A stretch of DNA of 64,000 nucleotides, from NCBI RefSeq assembly GCF_014696625.1, contig NZ_JACJQL010000010.1:1-64000 (forward strand), in the 5' to 3' direction. A program made the translations under genes and the position numbers. This DNA is from Nostoc parmelioides FACHB-3921 (GTDB lineage Bacteria > Cyanobacteriota > Cyanobacteriia > Cyanobacteriales > Nostocaceae). This document shows positions 18,578-26,588 of this stretch, one piece after another. Position 1 is the first letter of the stretch. Each line of letters opens with the position of its first letter. Under the pieces are notes generated by a model. That model saw only the letters and a list, made by a program, of their open reading frames with translations, did no database searches and was not told the origin of the DNA.

Positions 18578-19723
18578 ATGAATCCAGTCTTCAACCAGCT
18601 ACAAATAAATGGATATCGGGGTTTGAAGACGGTAGAACTGTCTCAATTAGGTCAAGTGAACATTTTAGTTGGTGACAATAATTCAGGAAAGACAAGTATT
18701 CTTGAAGCCATCTCAATTTTATGTAATCCTCTTGATCCATTTCAGTGGCTGGAAGTTTCACAAAGAAGAGTATATCTTGGTAGAACATTAGCCATTCCTC
18801 GACCTGATATCAACGCATTAAGATGGATTTTTCCGCAAAATACGACTTTTTCTCATGACGAAGATTATGAACAAGAAATATGTATCAAGACAAACGGAGA
18901 TACTTCTATAATTGAAATTAAAGCCCAACTGGAAGAAATTTATAGTAGCGGAACAGAAAGCTCTAATAGTGAACAAATCAATGAAGATATTGTTTCTACT
19001 GAAACTGAATCTGTACGCTCAGGTTTAGAATTACAGGTTGTAGCATATCCAAAAACAGGGCAAACAAATTTATTTAATCATGAAGTAGGACAGCGAGAAA
19101 TATTTCAATTCTGGGAAAATGAGCGATTTATTTGGCGGAGAAGAAATAAACCTTTTGTAAATAATGCAACTGTATCCCCTGCATATTCTTCATCCCAACC
19201 TATTTTAGAACGTCTAACACAAATAATTCTAGAAAATCAAGGTGGAAAAGAAGAAGTATTAGAGATAATTCAATGGTTTGATAGTAATATCATAGATATT
19301 GAAATATTATCTCAGTCTACAAATAGAGCAACCCTTTATATAAAACATCAACAATTAGGTCTTGCTCCTTTATATAAATTTGGTGATGGTCTTAAGCGAA
19401 CTTTAATTATTGCTCTGACTCTTTTTTCTACTAAAAATGGTGTATTATTAATCGATGAAATTGAAACATCTATTCATGTTTCAGCTCTCACTAGAGTTTT
19501 TTCATGGCTCATTGAAGCTTGTTGTAGAAGAAACGTACAGCTTTTTGCCACAACTCATAGCCTAGAAGCTGTTGATGCTATGTTAAAAACAGATGTGAGT
19601 ACTGATAATATTGTAGCTTTTCGATTAAATAGCCAAGGAAAACCACCACAAAGATTTTCTGGCAATCTTTTGCATAGACTACGTTCAGAGAGGGGGCTGG
19701 ACATTAGAGGTAGTCATGGTTAA
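18578..19723 (+). CDS. AAA family ATPase (OLD/RecF-like, AAA_15 type)
   Basis: A 381-residue ABC-type ATPase. The N-terminus FNQLQINGYRGLKTVELSQL is the usual strand-pair lead-in of OLD/RecF-like ATPases. Walker A is GDNNSGKTS (about 33-41). The signature-like LYKFGDGLKR lies near residue 270, Walker B is GVLLIDEIETSIH, and the sensor block is LFATTHSLEA. The central part (100-230) is variable and acidic. There is no TOPRIM domain in this protein; the next gene, overlapping by 8 bp, carries a TOPRIM-like motif set, so together they would resemble a split OLD nuclease. ATG 18578 follows AGGA. The coding region is AT-rich against its neighbours. Confidence 0.85.
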   Translation: MNPVFNQLQINGYRGLKTVELSQLGQVNILVGDNNSGKTSILEAISILCNPLDPFQWLEVSQRRVYLGRTLAIPRPDINALRWIFPQNTTFSHDEDYEQEICIKTNGDTSIIEIKAQLEEIYSSGTESSNSEQINEDIVSTETESVRSGLELQVVAYPKTGQTNLFNHEVGQREIFQFWENERFIWRRRNKPFVNNATVSPAYSSSQPILERLTQIILENQGGKEEVLEIIQWFDSNIIDIEILSQSTNRATLYIKHQQLGLAPLYKFGDGLKRTLIIALTLFSTKNGVLLIDEIETSIHVSALTRVFSWLIEACCRRNVQLFATTHSLEAVDAMLKTDVSTDNIVAFRLNSQGKPPQRFSGNLLHRLRSERGLDIRGSHG

Positions 19724-20486
19724 ATATTCTTATATAGTGGCAGAAGGCCCACAAGATATTGAATTTTTAATTTGTTTGTTGAAACTTTCTGGTTTACGTC
19801 GCATAACTAAATTGTCAGCACTAGATTCATTTTGGGAACCGCTTGTACCAAAAACGTTTCCTATAGATGATGATTTAATGAAACGTGTACCTGTTCCAAA
19901 TTTTTTGAAGAATGATCAACTATCCATTGCTTTACATAGTGCTACCGGAATTACACGTTTAGCCAATACAGTAGAAGAGAGTCTAGCATTAATTCCGTCT
20001 TCGGAAATTTTTGGTATAGGTTTTGTCTTAGATGCTGATAATAGTGAAACACCTCTTGAAAGATTTACAGAATTGATTAATAAAATCAGACCTCTTAGAT
20101 TACCTTTGCCTTCAAAACTAGGCGAAGTTGCAAATAGTTCTCCACGATTAGGCATATTTATTATGCCTAATAATTGTATTCCAGGAACATTAGAAGATAT
20201 TCTTATTGAATGTGCTAACTTAAACTATCCAGACTTACTTCAGTTGGCAAGCAATTATGTCTCCAGCATTAATACAGATCAATTAACTGAAAAGGATTTA
20301 CATGAATTGAATAAGTTAGCAGGTAAAAATAAAGCAGTGATATCAAGTATCACCAGTATCCTTAAACCAGGCAGAACTTTACAAGTCTCGTTGCAAGATA
20401 ATCGTTGGCTAAATGAAAAAACATTAAATTTAGAAAGCATAAACCTAATGAAAAAATTCTTGGAGCAAATTACAGGAATTACCTGA
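19716..20486 (+). CDS. DUF3226-like TOPRIM-type protein, ATPase partner
   Basis: A 256-residue protein overlapping the ATPase gene by 8 bp, so translationally coupled. VAEGPQDIEFL gives a Glu at residue 10 and GFVLDADNSE gives Asp106-x-Asp108. This is the Glu plus DxD layout of TOPRIM metal sites, and LGIFIMPNNCIPGTLEDIL is the following block typical of DUF3226. I infer a metal-dependent nuclease or nucleotide-cleaving activity controlled by the ATPase. The C-terminal 90 residues are helical with no known domain. The pairing resembles PARIS (AriA ATPase with TOPRIM AriB) and OLD systems, though AriB belongs to another family (DUF4435). Confidence 0.75.
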   Translation: MVKYSYIVAEGPQDIEFLICLLKLSGLRRITKLSALDSFWEPLVPKTFPIDDDLMKRVPVPNFLKNDQLSIALHSATGITRLANTVEESLALIPSSEIFGIGFVLDADNSETPLERFTELINKIRPLRLPLPSKLGEVANSSPRLGIFIMPNNCIPGTLEDILIECANLNYPDLLQLASNYVSSINTDQLTEKDLHELNKLAGKNKAVISSITSILKPGRTLQVSLQDNRWLNEKTLNLESINLMKKFLEQITGIT

Positions 20487-20570
20487 ATCATAGAACTCTA
20501 CAAACCAAATATAGGAATCCGGTTTGACTATTGTTGGCGTAGCCTGCGCTTGTCCATACAAATTTAAGTA

Positions 20571-20653
20571 GGGCTGTTGACAGACTTGAAAGTCTTGTGT
20601 TGTGAGGGTTTTATCTTGGCTTGATGTCCTAATCTATCTGCCTACGGCTATAT
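20571..20653 (+). repeat. MITE-like repeat family 1, 5'-truncated copy
   Basis: Shares GACAGACTTGAAAGTCTTG, GAGGGTTTTATCTTGG and CTTGATGTCCTAATCTATC with the full copy at 48583-48691 and ends CGGCTATAT. Only one heptamer remains at the left end. Confidence 0.7.
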
Positions 20654-20696
20654 TTCAGAAATTAAGTACGAATCCTAGATTTTCCTTAAAAGCAAT

Positions 20697-22283
20697 TTAA
20701 CTAATCACTTTCAACAAATACTGTGACAGCGTAAACGCGTCCACGCCTAACTCTGTACGCTCACTAGCTGCTAAAATACCGGCTTGCGCGTGCCACCATG
20801 CAGCAGTGGCTACAATATCTTCTACAGGTATTTCTTTATTTACCGCTTGTGCCAACAATCCACCCAATAACCCCGTTAACACATCGCCACTACCACCACG
20901 AGCTAAAGCCGGCGTACTTTCAGGGTTAATCCATACTGAACCTTGAGGATTGGCGATCGCAGTTCTCGCTCCTTTTAACAATACCACTGCACCGCTTTGT
21001 GCTGCTGCTTCCTGCACAGCTTTGACTCGATCATGTTTGGCATCAGAGACAAGGGGAAACAATCGTTGAAATTCACCTGTATGGGGTGTGAGTATTGTTG
21101 TCGCTTGGCGCTGTTGTAATGTGGGGATTGTTCCCAACTGTGCCAAAATATTCAACCCATCAGCATCAAGAACTAAAGGACGATCGCTTGCTAATACTTC
21201 TTCCACAATAGATGTAGCATCTTTCGTTAAACCAGGGCCGCAGGCGATCGCACTAAAGGAACTTAAATCTGTCTTCTCTGGTAATTGTAACTGGGCGATC
21301 GCTCCAGTTTCCGTCTCTGGGCAACCAATCACCAACGCTTCCGGCAAATGTGATACTAAAAGCTGCTTCAGGGATTCGGGTACAGCAATTGATAACATCC
21401 CTACACCGCTACCCCTAGCACCCAAAGCCGTCAAAATTGCCCCACCTGCATAACGCCGAGAACCACAGATTAACAGTAAATGCCCTTCCTTATACTTGTG
21501 CGTCACTGGTGGACGAGGTAAAGGCAAAGTAGATAAGGCTGTTGCTTGTGTAATGCGTTTAATCTTGGGTACATCTTGTAATACAGCTTGCACATCAGCC
21601 CAGGGAATATCAAAATCAATTAACTCGGCTTTACCTACATAATCTAAAGCCTGATCTTGCAACAAACCTTGTTTCCATAAACCTAAGCACAGGGTATAAG
21701 TTGCTCGGATTGCAGTCCCTAAAACTTCGCCTGTATCAGTGTGCAAACCTGAAGGCAAATCAATACTGATAATTGGCTTGTTCCATTCATTCAACTGATT
21801 AATTGCTGAAGCGATGGGATCGGTAATTGTTCTTTCTAAGCCAAAGCCAAATAACCCATCAACCAAAACATCACAATCTGGTAATTGCTCAATTTCTTGA
21901 TAACAAGGAATTTCTAAACTTTGAGCATACTGCAAATGCTGTGATGTTAATTCCTTCAGCTGAACAAAAGGCAAATAAATCCAAACACCATAACCCTTAA
22001 AATGCAATTCCCTCGCCACAACCAACGCATCACCGCCGTTGTGTCCAGGCCCAACGAGGATTCCTATGCGGGCAAATGGAGGCGAAATCCTTACTTGTTC
22101 TCCTTGTCTACCTTGTTCAAAATTGGAAGATAAATCTTGAATGCGGTTAGCAATTAATCCTGCCACTTTCTCCATCAAAGCGGGTACGGGCATTCCTGCT
22201 GCAAATATTCGCCCTTCAATTTCCCGCATTTGTGCAGCAGTAACGATGACTAGGGAAATATGTTCTTTTTTAGTTGACATCAT
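20697..22283 (-). CDS. nnrDE: bifunctional NAD(P)H-hydrate epimerase/dehydratase
   Basis: A 528-residue fusion that repairs hydrated NADH and NADPH. The N-terminal YjeF_N epimerase (1-220) has VGPGHNGGDALVVARELH, DGLFGFGLER and IISIDLPSGLHTDTGE. The C-terminal YjeF_C dehydratase (235-528) has HKYKEGHLLLICGS, YAGGAILTALGARG, the substrate-site LTPHTGEFQRLF, and GGSGDVLTGLLGGLLAQ, whose GD is catalytic. All key blocks are intact and length is typical for the fused form. ATG 22283 or the adjacent ATG 22280 starts it. It is a housekeeping gene standing alone, converging on a family 1 repeat. Confidence 0.95.
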   Translation of the reverse strand: MMSTKKEHISLVIVTAAQMREIEGRIFAAGMPVPALMEKVAGLIANRIQDLSSNFEQGRQGEQVRISPPFARIGILVGPGHNGGDALVVARELHFKGYGVWIYLPFVQLKELTSQHLQYAQSLEIPCYQEIEQLPDCDVLVDGLFGFGLERTITDPIASAINQLNEWNKPIISIDLPSGLHTDTGEVLGTAIRATYTLCLGLWKQGLLQDQALDYVGKAELIDFDIPWADVQAVLQDVPKIKRITQATALSTLPLPRPPVTHKYKEGHLLLICGSRRYAGGAILTALGARGSGVGMLSIAVPESLKQLLVSHLPEALVIGCPETETGAIAQLQLPEKTDLSSFSAIACGPGLTKDATSIVEEVLASDRPLVLDADGLNILAQLGTIPTLQQRQATTILTPHTGEFQRLFPLVSDAKHDRVKAVQEAAAQSGAVVLLKGARTAIANPQGSVWINPESTPALARGGSGDVLTGLLGGLLAQAVNKEIPVEDIVATAAWWHAQAGILAASERTELGVDAFTLSQYLLKVIS

Positions 22284-22644
22284 ACCTGATTTGAATACTA
22301 TAAACTCACTAGAAATTGTGGTTCCCTACTGTTGACAACAAAATATTTTTTCTTCATCTTGGCTTTATTTTCACTCATATAACGATTAAAAAATGATGCA
22401 ATGTAAAGATTGTTATTTGGGATTGCCACATAACAATCACAAATAACAAGTTTTGAAAAACAAGGTAATTTTTGTTAATGACTGGGAAACATAGATATTG
22501 AGAGTAGTAGATTACTCAGTAGGTGTTCAGTATTTGTGGTATGGGTTAGATTCTTTGGCTGTCGGCGTTTTGGTTTATGGCGATCGCTAGTACTACCAAG
22601 ACTAAATTGCCACAATTTCCTCTTAAGTATTATTGGTGACGCTT

Positions 22645-24285
22645 ATGCTTCTTAATCGCTTCTGTCTTTCATTAAATGCTGATTTTACCAAGGTTTTAGT
22701 CAAGCGGAAACCTCAACTTTCCACATGGTCTATCTTGTTAAGTGCAATTATAATTGCGATCGCCAGTGCTGCTACTATTTATGAACTCAATCAATTAGCA
22801 GAACGCAGCAATGACAACAGATTGCTTTTGACTCGATTAAAAGAGCAAGTGAGCAGACTTAACGCCTTAGAATGGGAGGGCATTTCCAAAGGCGAAATTG
22901 ATGAGGATTTAACCGAAGAGCTGGCAGAAAATCAGCAAAGTACAGACATAATTTTGCAGCAGCTACGACAAATTAAACCACAAAAAAATCTGGATAATAT
23001 TTTTGCCCTCCATACAAGCTATCAACAAGCAATTGACAACGCTTTGCAGCTAGTTGCTCAAGGTAAAACCAAAGAAGCGATAAATGTTGATGCAAACGGC
23101 ATTGATGAAATCTATGATGATTTATATGCTGAAGTAACAACCCTGGAACAAGTCTACGTAGCACAGAAACAACAGACTAGACAATTTGCAGACATTGGTA
23201 CTACTTTTTGTTTGGTATTAGCAGGTGTAATTATTGGCACTTTGTCATACAAGTACAGCAAAAGCTTGTTGAACAAAAACCAACAGTTAGAAGCCGCTTT
23301 CCAAGAACTCAAACAAACCCAAGATCAATTGATTCAACAAGAGAAAATGGCAGCCTTAGGACAACTGGTTGCGGGAGTTGCCCATGAAATCAATAATCCC
23401 TTGGGTATTATTCAAGCATCAGCGAATAACACAGAACAAGCCCTGCAAGCAGCCTTGAGTGAACTTCCCTCTTTACATCAGCGTTTGAATACCCAAGAAC
23501 AAGAAAGCTTTTTTCAACTCATCAATCAAGCGCTCAAAAACCAACCTGGGGCAGGTTTTCAAGGAGATCGTTCACTTAAACGCAAAATTACTGCTCATCT
23601 GCAAGAGCATAACATTGGAAATGCTAGAGATATTGCTGATCTCTTGATAGATATGGGCATTGCTGAAGATTGGGAGTCTTTGTTGCCTATGTTACAGGGT
23701 GATCATGGTGAATGGGCTTTACAGTTCGCTTATGACCTCTCTTGCTGTTTTAGCAATAATCAGATGATTCTCAATGCTGTTGATCGTTCTGCTAAAATCG
23801 TTTTTGCGCTGAAAAGCTATTCTCATTTTGATCAAAGTGGCAAAAAGCAGTTGATGCAGGTCACTACAGGACTAGAAACTACCATTGCCATCTATCAGAA
23901 TCAACTGAAACGCAATATTCATGTAATCCGAGATTACCAGGATGTTCCCGACATTTGGGGATACCCCGATGAACTTATTCAGGTCTGGACAAACCTCATT
24001 TTTAATGCCATTCAAGCAATGGAATCGGGGGGGACGCTGACTATTACCACTCGTCAACAAGAAGAATATGTGGAAGTCAGCATTACAGATACTGGACTTG
24101 GTGTCCCTCCAGAAGTGCAGCAAAAAATCTTTGATGCCTTTTTTACCACCAAACCTGCTGGCGAGGGCAGTGGTCTGGGATTACACATTTGCAAAAAAAT
24201 TATTGATAAACATCAAGGACAGATCAAAATGGAGAGCAATCCAGGTCATACTCAATTCAGTGTTTGCTTGCCCATATTGGTTTAG
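22645..24285 (+). CDS. membrane sensor histidine kinase
   Basis: About 546 residues from ATG 22645; GTG 22636 and TTG 22633 are alternatives. Membrane helices at about 32-52 and 190-208 flank an extracytoplasmic, mostly helical sensor of some 135 residues, like four-helix-bundle ligand domains. A coiled coil leads to the H-box MAALGQLVAGVAHEINNPLG with phosphoacceptor His251 (numbered from 22633). The ATPase has LIFNAIQAMESGG, DTGLGVPP, FDAFFTTKP and GSGLGLHICKK. Between H-box and ATPase lies an extra block of about 120 residues (SLKRKITAHL, ARDIADLLIDMGI), longer than the normal two-helix hairpin. A response regulator follows 22 bp downstream. Confidence 0.92.
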   Translation: MLLNRFCLSLNADFTKVLVKRKPQLSTWSILLSAIIIAIASAATIYELNQLAERSNDNRLLLTRLKEQVSRLNALEWEGISKGEIDEDLTEELAENQQSTDIILQQLRQIKPQKNLDNIFALHTSYQQAIDNALQLVAQGKTKEAINVDANGIDEIYDDLYAEVTTLEQVYVAQKQQTRQFADIGTTFCLVLAGVIIGTLSYKYSKSLLNKNQQLEAAFQELKQTQDQLIQQEKMAALGQLVAGVAHEINNPLGIIQASANNTEQALQAALSELPSLHQRLNTQEQESFFQLINQALKNQPGAGFQGDRSLKRKITAHLQEHNIGNARDIADLLIDMGIAEDWESLLPMLQGDHGEWALQFAYDLSCCFSNNQMILNAVDRSAKIVFALKSYSHFDQSGKKQLMQVTTGLETTIAIYQNQLKRNIHVIRDYQDVPDIWGYPDELIQVWTNLIFNAIQAMESGGTLTITTRQQEEYVEVSITDTGLGVPPEVQQKIFDAFFTTKPAGEGSGLGLHICKKIIDKHQGQIKMESNPGHTQFSVCLPILV

Positions 24286-24307
24286 AAAACAAGAGGAAAT
24301 TTAATTT

Positions 24308-24700
24308 ATGGCTAATGCTGCTATTCTCTGTGTAGATGATGAAGTTTCTATATTAAAAGCTCTCAAGGAACAACTCAAAAGGTTATTTGGCAATCGATAT
24401 GTTTACGAAGTTGCTCAAAGTTCTGAAGAAGCTTGGACGGTGATTGATGAATTGGAAGAGGACGAAATCAAAATTCTCATTATTGTCTCTGATTGGTTAA
24501 TGCCAAATGTTAGAGGTGATGAGTTTTTGATCAAAGTTCACCAACGTTTTCCAGAAGTGATTACCGTTATGCTAACTGGGCAAGCCGACAAAGAAGCTAT
24601 TGAACGTGCCGAACAGCAAGCTAATCTTTATGCCTGCATCCGCAAACCCTGGACAGAAGAAGAATTGAAGTCAATTATTAATTCAGCCTTAAAACCATAG
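24308..24700 (+). CDS. single-domain response regulator
   Basis: A 130-residue receiver domain, partner of the upstream kinase. The acidic pair is CVDDE (Asp10, Asp11), the phosphoacceptor Asp62 lies in VSDWLMPNVRGDEF, Thr90 is in VMLTG, and Lys113 in IRKPW. No output domain follows, so the signal must pass by protein contact. The variant DWLMP block and the KPW motif are those of receivers often coupled to HD-GYP or phosphorelay proteins, but none is encoded here. AGAGGA lies about 10 nt before ATG 24308, supporting this start. The operon with the kinase is clear. Confidence 0.93.
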   Translation: MANAAILCVDDEVSILKALKEQLKRLFGNRYVYEVAQSSEEAWTVIDELEEDEIKILIIVSDWLMPNVRGDEFLIKVHQRFPEVITVMLTGQADKEAIERAEQQANLYACIRKPWTEEELKSIINSALKP

Positions 24701-24749
24701 CCGATTTCATTAGCTATTGTTGGTGTTAATAATGATTGGCACGCTCAAA

Positions 24750-24794
24750 AGCAAAAAACGGGGGTGTGGTAAATATCAGCTTTACCACACCCCC
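24750..24794 (-). terminator. intrinsic terminator of the folK-nudix unit
   Basis: A perfect 14-bp stem (GGGGGTGTGGTAAA at 24760-24773 with its complement at 24781-24794) and a 7-nt loop. On the minus strand it is followed by CGTTTTTTGCTTTT, a proper U-tract. It lies about 160 bp beyond the nudix stop codon. Confidence 0.8.
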
Positions 24795-24795
24795 C

Positions 24796-24943
24796 TCAAT
24801 ACGGTTCGGATAAGCAGGGGAAGCAGAGGAGGCAGGGGAGGAAAGGAGGTTATTTTCATAATTTTTCTCTTCCCCTGCTTCTCTTCTCCCCTGACTTCCC
24901 CTGCCTGCCTTAACCGAGAAATCCCTTAACCGAACCGTATTGA
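24796..24943. repeat. 148-bp element with 19-bp inverted ends
   Basis: End arms TCAATACGGTTCGGATAAG (24796-24814) and CTTAACCGAACCGTATTGA (24925-24943) are complementary at 18 of 19 positions. The inside is purine-rich then pyrimidine-rich (GCAGGGGAAGCAG against CTTCCCCTGCCTGCC), so the whole unit can fold on itself. It is MITE-like and non-coding. Confidence 0.65.
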
Positions 24944-24957
24944 CACCTCCCTCATCT

Positions 24958-25506
24958 CTACACTAAAAACGGCCGTGCTAAGAAAAAGCTAGTAATTGAC
25001 TTCGCGTCTATGGGTTCCCCGTCAAGAATGGCTCTTTCCAGTTCTTCTGGTGTTAAAAGTACAGTCTCAATATCTTCGTCATCATCTTGTTTTGGTGGTG
25101 TATCGAGCTTTTCCAAATCTCGTGCCAGAAAAGCATAAATAATTTCATCAGAATAGCCAGGGGCGAGGAAAAATTCGCCTAATTTATCCCACTTTTGGGC
25201 GCTATAACCAGTCTCTTCTTCTATTTCGCGTTTGACTGTTGTTAAGGGATCTTCTGTGGGTTCTAAAGTTCCTGCGGGAAATTCGAGTATCCGTCCTTGC
25301 ACAGCAAAACGATATTGGCGGACGAGTACAAGTTTACCTTCTGGCGTTACAGGCACAGCTAAAGCGCCGCCGGGGTGACGAATGCACTCCCATTCTCCTT
25401 CAGCTTTGTTGGGTAAACGCAAGCGATTAACTTCAAAATCAAACTTGCGCCCTTTATAGAACAAGCGCTGTTTTAATAGCTGTGGTAATTCTCTACCTAA
25501 TGGCAT
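24958..25506 (-). CDS. NUDIX hydrolase, ADP-ribose pyrophosphatase type
   Basis: A 182-residue hydrolase of nucleoside diphosphates linked to another moiety. The Nudix box GTLEPTEDPLTTVKREIEEETGY supplies the metal-binding REIEEE Glu residues and is complete. The preceding VLVRQYRFAVQGRILEFPAG and the following APGYSDEIIYAFLARDL are those of ADP-ribose pyrophosphatases (NudF-like), the likely substrate class. ATG 25506 begins MPLGRELPQLL. It lies 84 bp downstream of folK on the same strand, ahead of an intrinsic terminator, so the two are probably co-transcribed. Confidence 0.92.
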   Translation of the reverse strand: MPLGRELPQLLKQRLFYKGRKFDFEVNRLRLPNKAEGEWECIRHPGGALAVPVTPEGKLVLVRQYRFAVQGRILEFPAGTLEPTEDPLTTVKREIEEETGYSAQKWDKLGEFFLAPGYSDEIIYAFLARDLEKLDTPPKQDDDEDIETVLLTPEELERAILDGEPIDAKSITSFFLARPFLV

Positions 25507-25590
25507 AATTAAGCTTGTTTTGTCTTAAATAGTACAGATAAACGCCGGAATTGATCGTTCTATCAGCGTTTTCTGCTCTGGGTAATGGTT

Positions 25591-26145
25591 TTAACTGCCC
25601 TTTAACAAATGTACATCAGAACAGTCTACCTTTTTTACCAGCTCTCTAATTACATATCCGGAAATTGGTTCTAACCAGCCGGGCGCAATCTCCGCTAGAG
25701 GTACTAAAACAAAGGCTCGCTCTTGCATTCGCGGATGGGGTATTTGGAGAGTTGGTGTATCAATAATTAAGTCATCATACAATAACAAATCTAAGTCTAG
25801 CGATCGCGGCCCCCAGCGTTCTTGACGCACCCGCCCAAATTTCTGTTCTATTGCTAGTAATGTTTCTAGCAATTCTATCGGACTCATCTGTACTTGTAAG
25901 GTGATGCAACCATTGATGTAGTCTGGTTGTGGCGGCCCCACGGCTTTAGTGATATACCAACTGGATTTTGCTGTTAGTTGAATACCTGCGATCGCCGCTA
26001 ACTCTGCTGTAGCAGCTTCTAATATTGCTAAAGAATCACCAATGTTACTACCAAGAGCGATCGCGCTTGCCTGTATCTTTGGTTTAAACTCTGCATCGTG
26101 CTTTGTGAATATTCTTGGGCTATTTTTTTTGTTCTCAACAGACAA
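25591..26145 (-). CDS. folK: 6-hydroxymethyl-7,8-dihydropterin pyrophosphokinase (HPPK)
   Basis: A folate-pathway enzyme that transfers pyrophosphate from ATP to hydroxymethyl-dihydropterin. Motifs: AIALGSNIGDS at the start of the fold, EQKFGRVRQERWGPRSLDLD with the catalytic Arg and Asp residues, and IPHPRMQERAFVLVPL. At 184 residues it has an N-terminal extension of about 25 residues over the minimal enzyme. The start is therefore uncertain: TTG 26145 is the only initiation codon before the core, no ATG being in frame. Coupled with a nudix gene downstream; a Nudix enzyme removes pyrophosphate from dihydroneopterin triphosphate in folate synthesis, but this one looks like the ADP-ribose type. 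Confidence 0.94.
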   Translation of the reverse strand: MSVENKKNSPRIFTKHDAEFKPKIQASAIALGSNIGDSLAILEAATAELAAIAGIQLTAKSSWYITKAVGPPQPDYINGCITLQVQMSPIELLETLLAIEQKFGRVRQERWGPRSLDLDLLLYDDLIIDTPTLQIPHPRMQERAFVLVPLAEIAPGWLEPISGYVIRELVKKVDCSDVHLLKGS

Positions 26146-26588
26146 TATTATTTACTGTATTGTTATTTTACAAACATTGATTACTTAAATACTATAGCAC
26201 TCATGCCTACCTGAATGATGGCTTCTAGCTCTAGATCCCCGACTTCTCTAAACACTTGGGGATCACTTTCCTCAAAAATAATTGAAACCAGCTTTAAAAG
26301 CTTAAAAACGGTTATTATATCAGGGTTTGGCGTTTTTATAAAATAAAATCAATTAGGGCTTGATTAATTTTCTGAGGTAATTACAAGTTGAAATGTTGTT
26401 TGTTTAACATTTACTTTAAAAACATTTTTTGTAGCAATTAATTCAGTTAATTGTTTATAGGATATTATACTAACACGAACGTCTTGCACCAAACTCTAAT
26501 CTATCCCTTAAGAGTTAGTGCAGAATATTCTGCACCGAACTAATGTGGAGAAACTTAACCTCCAGGTTCAAGCAATCAGTAAATAAAT
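26146..26588. other. intergenic region between divergent folK and PBP1A genes
   Basis: No gene seen in 440 bp. AT-rich; carries an 18-bp perfect palindrome near the PBP gene, listed separately. Promoters of both flanking genes must lie here. Confidence 0.5.
26518..26535. promoter_or_regulatory. perfect 18-bp palindrome upstream of PBP1A gene
   Basis: GTGCAGAATATTCTGCAC is a perfect dyad 54 bp before the start codon, extended by TTA before and a partly matched CTAA after. It suits a dimeric regulator site in the leader. The regulator is unknown; an LexA- or Fur-like role is not supported by the sequence. Confidence 0.4.

Noticed and set aside
24717..24929. 70-codon frame between response regulator and nudix
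   Set aside because: Lies across the terminator stem and the inverted-end element; translation is repeat text.
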